Shown here: positions 45,001 to 56,222 of the stretch, one piece after another
Position numbering within the stretch: position 1 is the stretch's first letter
Layout: every line of letters starts with the position of its first letter
From: Lumbricus rubellus
Taxonomy: Eukaryota > Annelida > Clitellata > Crassiclitellata > Lumbricidae
Assembly: GCA_945859605.1 (NCBI GenBank)
Contig: OX243825.1
Location: 20,901,196 to 20,965,195, forward strand
Direction: 5' to 3'
DNA: 64,000 bases
The notes under the pieces: generated by a model
Seen by the model: the letters and a program-made list of their open reading frames with translations, nothing else
Databases searched by the model: none
What the model was told of the DNA's origin: nothing
Translations under genes and position numbers: made by a program

Positions 45001-48000
45001 CTCTTATTCAAAATAAGTACGGACGAAATTCCACTCCCAAAAAACCTTGGATGACAAAGGGTCTCCTTAAATCCTGTAGGAAAAAATCTGCGCTATATCT
45101 GAAGTTTATAAAAAGCCCAAATGATAGTAATAAGCTCAAGTTTGTTTCTTATAGAAACAAATTTAAATCACTGAGAATTCAAGCTGAGAAAAATTATTAT
45201 GCCTCAGAATTCTGTAAGCATAGCAATAATTTGAAGAAAACCTGGAGTCTCTTGCGAACTCTTATGGGTACAAACGATAACGTAGATAAAAATGTCTTAT
45301 CTCTAACAGTCGATGGGGTGAAGGTTTCTGACCCTGGGTCCATGGCAAACAAATTTAATTCATACTTCACAGAGATAGCCCAGACACTTGCAGCTAAACT
45401 CCCCAATGCCACGACCTCCTTTGAGAAATTTATGCCTTCATCACTTATTGAATCATTTGGACTCAGTGAAACCTCCCCAGAGGAAATTATCCAACTTGGG
45501 CATTCCATTAATTGTTCACACGGCAAAGGAGTTGATGATATTGATCCTGGTATTGCACTTTACTCGCTACCCGCGGTTGCCCATCTTTTATCAGGTATAA
45601 TAAACTGTTCTTTTAGCACTGGGATAGTTCCCCATTCTTTAAAAATTGCCAAAGTGGTTCCAGTTTATAAAAAAGGGATTAAAGACGATGTAACAAACTA
45701 TAGACCAATTTCAGTACTACCATTTTTCTCAAAATTTTTTGAAAAAGCTATGTATGTACGTCTAAATAATTTCTTTTCTAAGGGAAATGTTCTCTTCCCT
45801 TCTCAACATGGTTTCCAATCCGGGCACTCTACCTACATGCCCCTAATGAGTATGCAAGACAAAATCTCCAATGCAATTGAAAATAACCAGTACGCAATAG
45901 GAATCTTTTTCGACCTGGCAAAAGCATTTGACACTGTTAATCATGATATCTTACTAAAAAAACTAAGCACTTATGGGATCCGGGGCACCCAATTAAATTG
46001 GTTCTCAAGTTATTTTACTAATCGATCCCAATTGGTTTCCTGTAATGGTGCTCTATCTAACCTTCGGCAAATTAATTTTGGAGTACCCCAGGGGTCAATT
46101 CTCGGTCCTTTGCTGTTCCTGATCTATGTCAATGATCTCCCTAATGCATCTTCTCTGTTGTACTTTATACTCTTCGCTGATGACACTAATGTTTTTTACT
46201 CCAGCTCATCTCTTGAAACTCTATTTAATGACGTCAACTTTGAATTGAAAAATGTAGCCGAATGGTTCCATGCTAATAAACTGTCGTTAAATCTGGATAA
46301 AACTAATTATATAATTTTTAAATCCCATAGAAAGAGTTGTCATACAGGAAACCTGGGGGTGTGCATTGAAGGGGTCCCACTCACCCAGGTAATATCAACC
46401 AAATTTTTAGGAGTGTATGTAGATCAACACCTAACCTGGAAAGACCACATAAAAACTGTAACTAATAAAATCGCTAAAAATCTTGGAATATTATCCCGTA
46501 CCTCCCAGCTAGTGCCTCCCCAAATTCGTCTTACTTTGTATTACTCACTCATATACCCTTACCTCACATACTGTAACATAATATGGGCCTCTACCTATAA
46601 ATCTAGTCTTCTGGATTTAATGAAGCTCCAAAAGCGAGCAATTAGATATATAACAAACTTGCCCTATGGAACTTCGACTGAATCTAAATTCCACGAATAC
46701 AGCCTTCTCAATGTTTACCAAATTAGACAGATGCAGATAGGTGAATTCATGTTTAAATATTTCCATAGCCTATTACCTCCTGTGTTTAAGAATTTTTTTA
46801 TCCATACTACTGAGGTGCATTCATACCATACCAGACACGCTGATTCCTACCATTTGCCCTATGCCCACACAAACACTCGACGCTTCTCTGTTAAATACAG
46901 TGGAGTTCAAACATGGAATGTTATTCCTATTTCCATTAGACTGCTGCCTAGTCTTGGTCTTTTTAAGTTACGTTTGCGTTCTCTGATACTCGACACTAAC
47001 TGTTGAATTTTGTGACTAACTTATCCTATCTCCCGCATTGAGTTAATTTGGTGGCGACCTAAATTAGATTATAAATCCCTACTACATGTACTTGTGTATT
47101 TCTCGACCATACAAGGATCTCCGTGCCTAAACCTCATACAACAAGCTCTTTGATCATCGATTGTGTAACTGTGCTTTAGTTAAGGTGTTTGTTGTTTATT
47201 TTTTCCGTTGGTTATTTTGACTCATAATCTATGTCAGAACCATGCACTCTATGGCAACTCAATGGCCATCATCATCTTGATGCTACCGCCCAGGGGACTC
47301 GCCTAGCGGGGTTGCAAGACCCTTTTGGGTCCCCTGTGCAATCAAATTCTAACTTTTGGCATCATTAGTTAAGTATTGCTTTTTTATATTTGTTAACCTT
47401 GTTCTCTTTGATGCCTGATTCGATTTGTTCTTGTTTTCTTGATTATTTTGGTTGCCAAATAAAAATGATTTGATTTGATTTGATATCCTATAGGCCTATA
47501 TAGGCTAATTATTGCCATGCATAGCAATGTTTTCATGAAGCAATTTTGTCAATGTTTTCAAAACAACATTTTCATAACAATGCAGCAATTCCATTTCAGG
47601 TCATGCATATTATTCGTAAGTCATAAGATTGAAGCGATTCAAAAGTTGCTTTGACATAAACAACTTGTAGCCTACTTATTACAGTACACACCAGAGGCCT
47701 GCCTCGAAAATCTGAACTTGCCTTACAGCTTAAACAAACAATCTTGTTCGCTTGGCCATGAGCTGCAACATTCTGATGAAATACTGAACGCAGAATGAGA
47801 ATTGCCGGGGGTTGGGGGTTTCAACCCCCAGTCTTTTTTTAAAACCCCATGTTAAAGTATGTTTTTCACACCCAAATTCCAAGTGGATCAGTTGTTCAAC
47901 CCACCCCCCCCCCCCCGTTATTTTTCCACAATTCTTACACTGGGTGAAATAAATTTGCTGCATTTAGAAGGCTTGACAAGATAATATGGGAGGGGAATGG

Positions 48001-48573
48001 ATGCAGTGTAAGATCCAATAAGACTAAGATAGGGCCTACGACTTACGGTGCCATAATCTTGAGCACATTACACTTGTATTGTATTGTACTTTATTGTATT
48101 GTATTTTATTTTATTGCATAACAGAAACACCTGTATTGTATGGCATTGTATTGTATTGTTACTATTGTATTTGGAAGGCCAACCAATAGAGCCTATTATG
48201 TCATGGTGTGTGAGAGTTGTGAGCGCGTCACCAACTTTTGCGTAGCCTATCTCTGAACTGTTTTAACCTATAAAATATTGCATTTAAAATTTATTGTCCC
48301 ATTATAATTATTGTCCATTCGTTACAGAAACACCTGGAAGCTCTACTATAGAGACAAGAGCTGGAAGTCGTGGTCCACTCGAATCGAATGGGAGAAACAT
48401 TCCGCCTGGAAGTTCCAACGACGTCGAATGTGGACCCAGGGTGCACCAGGATCACGTGACTGTCATGGTGGTCGATCAGACAACTGCTGTAGCGATCAGT
48501 CAAAGAACATTAAGCAAGAAACGATTGAATAAAGGTTGTATGTAATACTATAGCGCCATCACATCTTAAATTC

Positions 48574-48647
<74 letters not shown>

Positions 48648-51600
48648 GTAAGCTTATTCAAGACTGGGGTTGAAACCCCAAAACTCCCGGCAATTCTCAC
48701 CATGTGGGCCTATATATTTATCTATTAAATTTATGTTTACACCTGGAGTTTCAGTTTTTCGCACTGGGAGTACCTCTGATTAGAGGTTGCGCTGTGAGAT
48801 GCTTTATAAGTCCATAAATAGAATTGAACAGGTTTCGATTAGAGCGATAAGTCGATTGAATTAATTATGAGCTTAATTGCAATCAATTATAAAACATTAA
48901 AATTATTTTATTTATTTTACTTTTCAGTGAACTCTTCTCCTCAGAAGCTGAACCTTGAGGTCAAGGTAGGACAAACTTATGTTTTATTAGGAACTCACAA
49001 CGATTATAATTTTTCTAACAGTTAACTAGGTGTATTTAATAATAATTTCACGATTGATTTATATCTAACTTTGACTAAATGCACTATCGCCAATGAGCAA
49101 TGACAATTAGGCTAAATGTAAAATTCACATTATTCCTAATTTTTAGTAGCAGTAGCCTAAGCCTGTAAATATTAAAATATTCAATTCATTTATTCAATTC
49201 AATTAATTTATTGTAACCATCAACCATAAACATCACCCCAGAGACATATCTGGCCTAGGCCTGCCTGCAGGTCATTTTCCGTGTATTACACACAAATATT
49301 TGTGAGGTGAGCACTCGCAAATAGGCTTCTTCGCGATTACAACCCTCTCTGCCTATATTAATTGATACAGAGCCGCTCTTTGATTCCAACATAAGCTAAT
49401 GAATGCCTTACCACGTACCTGCATTTATTGTAGCTGCATAGCATACGTCGCATTCGTATTAAGCAATTCAACTCATTTTTCGCTATATTTCGCTATAATT
49501 ATTTCGTTCTTGTGCGTTAGACGAATTCTGTCAGTGCATCAGTCACCGACCAAAAGAATCGACCGGAAGAAGAGACTGGTACCAACCGGAAACACGTGAA
49601 GCCATCCGTTTCCTACGATGGTCGTCTTCCCCTTGCACATACGGTACGTATACATCCACAATAGGAAAGCAGGGAATAAGTACTCCACGTACAGACAATA
49701 CTCGTGTTACTGACTCTCTCACTTATAAGTTTACCGCTTCAAGTCGCATTGAAAGAATAAAACACGACGGTCAAATCCTACTCTTTTTTTTAAACTGTGG
49801 CTAAGTTGGGATGGGTTGGGGCGCCTTTGAGTAGGTCGATCTCTTGAAAAAGCGCTAGGCCTATACATACATTCTCGAAATGAATGAATGAATAGATGAA
49901 TGAATTAATGATCTATGGAAATTCATATGATAATTTAGATAATTTAGTAATCTTTTAGACCAGAGTATTCACTATGAATGAGCTACAAGTTACTGTTTAA
50001 CGACACTGCCATTTCAGAGATGCAGGGCCGTAGCAAGAACGAACGTGGCCCCCTCCGAGCATAATGTCCGAAATTTCTGACGACTTTTTTTTAGTCATCC
50101 GGCCAAAATGTCGGGAAAATTTAATCAATTTAATCAATTCGCCGTCCGAAAAAGTTGATGACTTTTTGGCCAAAATCTCGGGAAAATTTCATATTCGCCG
50201 TCCAAAATTTTTTATGACTTTTAAAATTTATTTTTAGCCATTTCATTCATTTTTTGCACTTTTAGGGGCCCCTTCCTTGCCGGGGGCCCCCTTGGGTCGG
50301 AGGTTACGGAGGGCGGTCGCTACGCCTCTGCAGAGATGATTAGTGTCGCCCTCCTCCTTTATCCAGGCTTCGGACTGGCACTGGCAGAGAACAGCCAGAG
50401 GCAGAGTTCTCACTATCAATTAGTTTAACCTATAATTATTTGTAGTGTTTGGATGACTCGGAGACTACTGTGACTCTGGTCAGTCGAGATACGATTGGAC
50501 TCGGATTCAATATCTATGGCAACATGACGGAGGGCATCTTTGTGCGGGAGGTTCTCAGCAGAGGACCAGCCGTCGAATCCGGAATCATCAGCCAAGGTTC
50601 ATTCATTCATTCGTTCATTCTTTCTTTATTAAATTTTTATTTTATTTATTTATTTAACTAGCCTACCCGGCCACTCATTGCTGTGGCTGAAAAGAGCATC
50701 CAACCATCCGTCCCTCCTCCATTCGACCTCCCCTAGGTAGGCTACTTGAAGTTGTTTTACTTTTACCTAGGTCTGAAAATGCCAGGTGTTGTTAGACTTA
50801 GAAATACAGCACATTACGTATACTATATAGGTATAAACCCGCATCGTGGTAACTGGTTAGACAAACTCCACCACTGCATGTCCGTGCCCTACTAAGTCAG
50901 GAAGTGTCAGCCCCAAGCTTGGAGAAGATGGAGGGCAACTATAATAATCCTTGTCGTGATACTGCTTCGTTAAGCATGCATTCTTCAATAATTGAACTCA
51001 GCAAATTGAAGTTTAAAAGCGTCCACCTACCACATTTTCTATACCAACATAAACATATATGTGTCTTACTTTTATACCATCGGTTGCTCCTGTCTTAAAG
51101 GTGTCTAAAGAACAAATTCAGTTGTAGGCTCTGTCTCTGCCATATCGATCGCCCCGACATAATATTGTTTATGTGGCCTACTTATAGCCGCGTAGTTATT
51201 TTGAAATAATTAAATAGTTTACATTTTGGTTGAATTTGCATCAATAATAGTTCTAACTATTTTTTCTATTCTGCAGGGGATCGCATACTAAGCATCAGCA
51301 TCTCAACGGCGCACATGGTGCTCGAGGACGCGCTGACTATTCTGAGCTACGCATCATCCTACCCAGTCACACTTCGCATCAGCAAGAGCCCCGGTCAGGA
51401 AGACCTCTTCGCTCCTTCCGGTCAGGGTATACCTTCCGACCAGGAGATCGGCGCTTCTATAGCGGACGTCCGGTTAAGGGAAAGAGGGAGTCGGAGGCCG
51501 TCCGTTAATCCTTTGTACCGAAGTCAATCGCTGGATAATCTGGTTGATCTGAAGGCGGACGCCGACAGATCGATCAGCGAGTTCAGATCGTCGGCTGATC

Positions 51601-54600
51601 ATCTGACGCGAAGGTTCAGCGAGTTCAGAGCATCGCCTGAATGTCTTCGACGAAATACCAAGAAACCCTCTAGTGTTACAGCACTCCATCGATGGAACTT
51701 TCAGCCGCAGCAGAAGCCGGACCTGGAGAGACTGAACAGAACCTATGCCTTGGAATCAGCTCCAGCAAGCGAAGGTCTTGCACTAGAGGACACGCGGAAA
51801 GTCGTGTACGAAGAACCATGCGGTCCAAATTACACAACTAATTGGGGTGACACAAGTGGAGAAAACTCAAAGAAGATTCCACGCGTAGACTTTGGAGTAT
51901 CATCTGGTCCAAATTACGCAGCCAATTGCGGTGGCACAAGTGAGGAAAATAAAGAGCTGATTGCACCTGTGGACTTTGAGCAAACGTTGCGATCTGCAGC
52001 CACGCTGACCAATCAGGAGACGACAAAAGAAGAAGTAGGCATTGACGAATTTATTAAAAATGCATCGGATCTTCAAGACAATTACATTCCAACAGTGGTC
52101 AATAGGCCAACGGTTTCAAACAATGAAGAATTGGATAGGTTTCTAAAAAGTGAATCGAATGAAGACACGAGAATTAATCTCGATGACTTTGACGGCCAGG
52201 TGACTGTGACATATCGGGATGACGTCGAGGTTGACAATGACGAGAGTCATGCAGTAGTCAAGGATGACTTTACGACTTCAGGCGTCTCCATGTCGCCGTG
52301 CCTTAGAGGAATGGATTCTTCCGTTTCCAATCCAAGACTCGACGTTGAGGGATCGGATAATTTGGGACTACTTTCTGGCTCTGTGTTTACTGGAAAGGGT
52401 GATATGGACGAACCTTTGGATAGATTACAGCATTCAGCTGTGATCGCGTCATCAAACAGTGAGGAGTATGCTTTGAACAAACAAACGAGTAGCTCGGAAA
52501 CTAAAATTATGAGTGACAGTACAAGTTCTGTTGTCGGCACTGAAGACAATGCTATAGTTGAGGACAATGCTATAGTTGAAGACAATGCTATAGTTAAAGA
52601 CAATGCTATAGTTAAAGACAATGCTATAGTTAAAGACAATGCTGAAGTTGAAGACAATGCTGTAGTTGAGAACAAAAGGACAGAACAGTTGCGAAATGTT
52701 GCTGTTACCTTCGACGAAAACAAAAAATCTGATGCCAAAGGTCAGGGAATTTCTGGACTGAAAGCTCTGGGTGTGGTTGAAAATGTAGTAGAGATCCATG
52801 AAAGCAACAGAGCTAAAGCGATTGATCAAAAGGATTCTACCTCTGCTGTTGAACGTTCAACTGTCATTCGTGTAAATAAGGATCCTTCTGCTGTTTATTC
52901 GTCCTCAATGGAACAGACGACTATCGAGGTTATTGAATCCTCTCAGTTGCAACCAACTAACGAAAGTCCGTCATCAAAAGGCTTTCTGAAGACAATGAAG
53001 AAGTTTTTCAATTTCGGACAGAACAAGCCAGGTAATGGCGAAACTTCGTTGGAAGAGAAAAATAGCAACAAAACGGGGAAACGGGGAATTAGAAAACGCG
53101 ATAAGGCATTCCTTGCTTCTTCGGCTGGAAAGAGCAGGGGTTCAAGTTCAGAGGGACGAATTAATGGTAGAAACGTAACTGGTGTAGTTCATCTCGAAAC
53201 TGCTCAAGAACTTTCTTTCGCTGACGTAGACGATGACGATGACTCTGAAGAAGATATCGACAAAGTTATCGCTGATTTCATGGGACTTTCGTCTCAAGCT
53301 GGACAGTCTGAGGCTGGTGAAGGTTCCTCTCAGATAGAGCTGAACCGTGATGTAACCGGAGATGTGAGAACGGATGATACAATTGGTGCTAATAACATCA
53401 CTCTGGAACTGAAATCAGACATTTGCCAGTCGTCTAGTCAGAGTCGAACGGAAACCGTGGATGTAGATGAAACTGCTGATTTGGACATTACTGAATTAGA
53501 GAGGGAAGCTGTGGGCAACTGTATCCGGGAGCAATTAGATAAAGAGATCTTCTTTGAAAATACAAACGATGTCATAATAAATCGGCAATCAGAAATTTCA
53601 CGTGAAACGAATGACTCCAGGGGTAGAAAGGAAGTCGCGAATGCTATCAGCACTCAGGAGGAGTCTTATTCTCCAACTGAGACTTCGATGGAGTTGGGCG
53701 ACATGGACGAAACCTCTGTAGTAAGATCAGTGAATGATTCAACTGGAGAAACACAACAACTGGAACTAATGACTCAGAACGTAGCCTCCTCCGCCCACTC
53801 AAACCCTTTTCCCCAAATTACTCTTATCAGTCCTGTACTCAAGAAGTTCCAAACGGACAGACACGACGCGAAAGTGATCAAGCCAATCCTGAAAAAGTTG
53901 CCCAGTCTTTCAAACTCTGAGAATAACTTTACTCTGGACACAGATCTGCAGACGAAGACGCCAAATATTCCAGATGACCAAATTGATGTACAGCGAACAA
54001 ATACAGCTTCGACATCAGACCAAGGTCACACAAAGGGTATTCCGAATGTCATTCCCAAGGGCGTTACCACACCAGACGAGCGTAGAGCAATCCTGGAGGC
54101 CATGAGAGGAGGAGGATTCGAAATGGAATCAGATACGCAAGTCACATACAACGAGAGAACAAGGGCTGCAGATTCAGAAAGACTGGTGGAAAATAAAGTT
54201 GAGACGTTCCGAGAGCCACTGAATCACGGGACTGATTCGGAAGCAGAGGAATCAGAAGCGGAGATGGATATGCCCTGGAGAGCACACGCGCCCCCAAGTT
54301 ATTCAAGTCACCATGAAATGGTTAAGACAGAGTCTGGCGCGAATGATTCATGGGACAGCGTACCAGCACCAAACTATGCACTATTTCCTGACAGTTTTGA
54401 AACAGAATCAGATAAAGAGGATTCGTGGGATATCAAAACCATAGCTGATTATGCAAATTACCACGAAGAGATTGAAAATGAATCAGAAGAAGATGTCCTA
54501 AATATAGATACAAGAGTAGTAAGCTTACCTGACAGTGTAAACTACTCTGGCGTGACAAATATCGAATTCATAATAGGCGAACGCGATATTCATCAGGCTG

Positions 54601-55307
54601 CAGGCCAATCGCGCGATTATGGTGATTCTCTTATACTGGATGCGAAGGTTACTGGAGGTTCTGTTACACTTGGTGAAGATAATCAAGATCCTGAGGGATC
54701 TACGATAGTCTCTGATTGCAACAACGAGCCAAAGACGCCCGTGGAAGTCGTGAAAAGTCTTCTGGAAAAGCTTCAAAGCTTTGGCAAGAGAAACTCTCGA
54801 GATGGAACAAACGGGGACGTTGTATCTGCAGACAGAAGAAGCGTATTAAGTCCACCTTACAACTCGCAAAACATTGCAATCCCATATGTTGTGAATAAGG
54901 GAGTTGGAAGCCGTGAAAATAACTACATCGAACGTGAAGATAAAAGAGCAAGTGGTATTGACACGTTCGAATCTAAAGACGCTCTTTCAAATCGGAAACT
55001 GAGTGAAAGCAAAATAGATTCTGATATCGTTTGCGAAAGTTTTGTAGAGCCTCTGCAACTTTCAGATCGAAGTGAGGTCTCTATCACAGACGACACTGGC
55101 GAGAGGCCGAAGGATGAGCTCTACCCAATGACCATTCTAGTTAACGGATATGACCAGTTCAATACAGAGCAAGGATGCACTCCTAAAGGTGTCGGGACCA
55201 TTCTAGTTAACGGATATGACCAGTTCAATACAGAGCAAGGATGCACTCCTAAAGGTGTCGGAGATATCAACAACAACAACGAAAACAACAGTGTCTGGTT
55301 AGGCTAG
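42048..55307 (+). CDS. Single-pass membrane protein with one PDZ domain and long acidic tail, 6 exons
   Basis: Exons 42048-42243, 48328-48534, 48928-48965, 49521-49643, 50446-50596, 51277-55307. All introns are GT-AG and phases agree (1,1,0,0,1), giving about 1581 aa. Residues 1-19 look like a signal peptide; 31-57 (GVIAAIVVTFISTLVAVTVV...) is a strong membrane span followed by basic RKHSRKK, so the rest should be cytoplasmic. Residues about 196-275 form a PDZ domain: GLGF carboxylate loop (206-209), GIFVREVLSRGPA, ISQGDRILSIS, LEDALTILSYASSYPVTLRI. The tail, encoded by one 4-kb exon, is Glu/Asp/Ser-rich and disordered-looking, with six-residue repeats (DNAIVE) and a duplicated 22-aa C-terminal block. 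The PDZ resembles the AHNAK/periaxin type, but those proteins lack this membrane exon. Linking exon 1 is an inference from splice phase. Function unknown; a membrane-anchored scaffold is plausible. Confidence 0.78.
42256..42461. mobile_element. MITE family B copy, 206 bp, in PDZ-gene intron 1
   Basis: Inverted ends CAGGGCTTTTTTC and (right end reverse complement) CAGGGCTGTTTTTAGAGG. The interior AACTAGCAAAGAAGGTAATTG and TGTGCAGTTCTA match the copies at 55.7, 59.7 and 62.9 kb. No clear TSD. It starts only 12 bp after the exon 1 donor. Confidence 0.75.
43041..43102 (+). mobile_element. tRNA-Arg-like SINE head or tRNA pseudogene
   Basis: GGTGGCGGTAGCGCAATGGA resembles the tRNA-Arg 5' half (GGCGCAATGGATAACGCG), and GAGTTCGAGCC stands at the box B position. 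The anticodon arm does not fold cleanly, and it is cut by a MITE A end. Confidence 0.5.
43103..43230. mobile_element. MITE family A fragment (right end lost)
   Basis: Starts CATGGGCGGAAACCTAGG, contains AAGACTTTTAAAAAAGGTCA and ends without the second inverted terminus. Confidence 0.6.
44060..44370 (+). mobile_element. LINE 3'-end fragment with (CTTA)n tail, PDZ-gene intron 1
   Basis: Its 3' UTR hairpin (44209-44256) is followed by TCAATAAACGG and CTTACTTACTTACTA. No coding sequence remains. It is 5' truncated at an uncertain point. Confidence 0.6.
44209..44256 (+). other. LINE 3'-UTR hairpin, 11-bp outer stem
   Basis: Outer stem GGGTCAATCCA/TGGATTGACCC (perfect). The core AGCGGG, loop and CCTTTTTGG are conserved with the other copies. 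Confidence 0.75.
44883..47006 (+). CDS. LINE ORF2-type protein: reverse transcriptase without endonuclease
   Basis: An uninterrupted 707-codon frame. The first about 225 residues are the linker between endonuclease and RT (KPWMTKGLLKSCRKKSALYL). RT motifs follow: NYRPISVLPFFSKFFEK, FPSQHGFQSGHS, DLAKAFDTVNHDILL, FGVPQGSILGPLLFL, and FADDTNVFY with catalytic FADD at residues 431-434. The thumb and C-terminal domain end LILDTNC. The apurinic-like endonuclease expected upstream is missing, so the copy is 5' truncated and should not jump autonomously. The open frame implies a young insertion. It lies in sense orientation in intron 1 of the PDZ gene. It is related to the 8.4-kb copy (about two-thirds identical by eye). 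Clade: jockey/CR1/L2 group, not resolved further. Confidence 0.9.
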   Translation: MTFWHRYLQSVLEACANQNANEAYDLFQSKYMESYNEFFPLIQNKYGRNSTPKKPWMTKGLLKSCRKKSALYLKFIKSPNDSNKLKFVSYRNKFKSLRIQAEKNYYASEFCKHSNNLKKTWSLLRTLMGTNDNVDKNVLSLTVDGVKVSDPGSMANKFNSYFTEIAQTLAAKLPNATTSFEKFMPSSLIESFGLSETSPEEIIQLGHSINCSHGKGVDDIDPGIALYSLPAVAHLLSGIINCSFSTGIVPHSLKIAKVVPVYKKGIKDDVTNYRPISVLPFFSKFFEKAMYVRLNNFFSKGNVLFPSQHGFQSGHSTYMPLMSMQDKISNAIENNQYAIGIFFDLAKAFDTVNHDILLKKLSTYGIRGTQLNWFSSYFTNRSQLVSCNGALSNLRQINFGVPQGSILGPLLFLIYVNDLPNASSLLYFILFADDTNVFYSSSSLETLFNDVNFELKNVAEWFHANKLSLNLDKTNYIIFKSHRKSCHTGNLGVCIEGVPLTQVISTKFLGVYVDQHLTWKDHIKTVTNKIAKNLGILSRTSQLVPPQIRLTLYYSLIYPYLTYCNIIWASTYKSSLLDLMKLQKRAIRYITNLPYGTSTESKFHEYSLLNVYQIRQMQIGEFMFKYFHSLLPPVFKNFFIHTTEVHSYHTRHADSYHLPYAHTNTRRFSVKYSGVQTWNVIPISIRLLPSLGLFKLRLRSLILDTNC
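47291..47336 (+). other. LINE 3'-UTR hairpin, 8-bp outer stem
   Basis: Outer stem CAGGGGAC/GTCCCCTG (perfect); core AGCGGGG, inner GGGT/ACCC pairing, then CCTTTTGGG. Confidence 0.75.
48583..48646. repeat. (CA)n(TA)n microsatellite, PDZ-gene intron 2
   Basis: About 13 CA units followed by about 20 TA units, 40 bp downstream of exon 2. Confidence 0.95.
50023..50330. mobile_element. MITE family A relative, 308 bp, exact TSD CAGAGATG, PDZ-gene intron 4
   Basis: Ends CAGGGCCGTAGC and (reverse complement of the right end) CAGAGGCGTAGC. Exact octamers CAGAGATG at 50015-50022 and 50331-50338. The interior carries CTGACGACTTTTTTTTAGTC and repeated AAAATNTCGGGAAAATTT blocks. It lies 115 bp before PDZ exon 5. 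Confidence 0.92.
52545..52670 (+). repeat. 18-bp coding tandem repeat, seven units (DNAIVE/DNAIVK)
   Basis: Units GACAATGCTATAGTTGAG in the tail of the PDZ protein. Units 3-5 are identical (GTTAAA), so copy number is probably variable between individuals. Confidence 0.95.
55131..55262 (+). repeat. 66-bp in-frame tandem duplication at the C-terminus of the PDZ protein
   Basis: The unit begins ACCATTCTAGTTAACGGATA and encodes TILVNGYDQFNTEQG plus CTPKGVG. The two copies differ only at the last base. It lies 15 codons before the stop. Confidence 0.97.
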
Positions 55308-55660
55308 GTGAAAAATGCAGCTGCACTCTCCATATATAATTGCAGCTTGACATTGACTTCTTTGCACCGTCTTTCAGTGCTTGTCATTTCGTTTGGGTGC
55401 TTTTTATTCTAAGTTAAAAACGAGTTTCACGGGTATAATTGCGACTATAACACTAGACTAGGCCTAAGTCTTTGATGAAATTAATCATGAGAACTTTATG
55501 TAGCCTATCCATAAGTTGGCGTGTAGACGGTGTAGACCCTGAAATATCTGCATAATTTTTATGCGCAAGATTTGTAGTCCTGCAAGAATTTAATTATCAG
55601 TGTAAATATCCCACTGCTTTCCTTTCGCTATATAGCCTAATGTGCATATACTAGGCCTAC

Positions 55661-55852
55661 CAGGGCTGTTTTAAAGGAATTTTTAACTGCACAACTCCTT
55701 TTCCTTTCCACCATCCATGGTAAATTACTTCCAATCGGAGGACAATGACCACTTTTTTTGCTAGTTTTAACTGTACAGAAGTGCTTCTACAACTGCACAA
55801 ATCCATTTAGAACTGCACATTTTGTGTACAACTGCACGTTTAAAAAGCCCTG
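55661..55852. mobile_element. MITE family B copy, 192 bp, exact TSD AGGCCTAC
   Basis: Ends CAGGGCTGTTTTAAAGG and (reverse complement of the right end) CAGGGCTTTTTAAACG. Octamers AGGCCTAC at 55653-55660 and 55853-55860 are identical. It lies 350 bp downstream of the PDZ-gene stop. Confidence 0.9.
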
Positions 55853-56222
55853 AGGCCTACTCATTCGAACACGTTGACGCAACGCTGCCACTTGCATTGC
55901 TATCCTGTATAGAGTAATATTCAGAATCAGATTTTAGCCTAAACTGACCTGTCTTGCTTTTAAAACCCTCACAGCGAGTGCTCCGCTTACCGTTAGTCAA
56001 TAGTCAATACTCTTCATACATTTTTGCCTGCAATCTTTGAGTGCGTGTCTTTTGGCTGAGCGTCGATGTACATGTAAGCCTAGCACACTGTATGTTATGA
56101 GGTCTCTTGTATCCGTGTTGCTGTTGCTAACCGACTACGAAATTACGCCTGAAATTCGAACTATATATCTTATTATATTAAGAAACGCATCAAAACACAC
56201 TCTCATTGACTCAACGATTTTG

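Larger units (their letters stand above)
44883..47485 (+). mobile_element. LINE copy with (ATTTG)n tail
   Basis: Extends from the truncated 5' border (near 44883) through the ORF, a 3' UTR with the hairpin at 47291-47336, AAATAAAAATG and the tail (ATTTG)4. Unlike the two other LINE bodies here, its flanks are not microsatellite. Confidence 0.85.
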
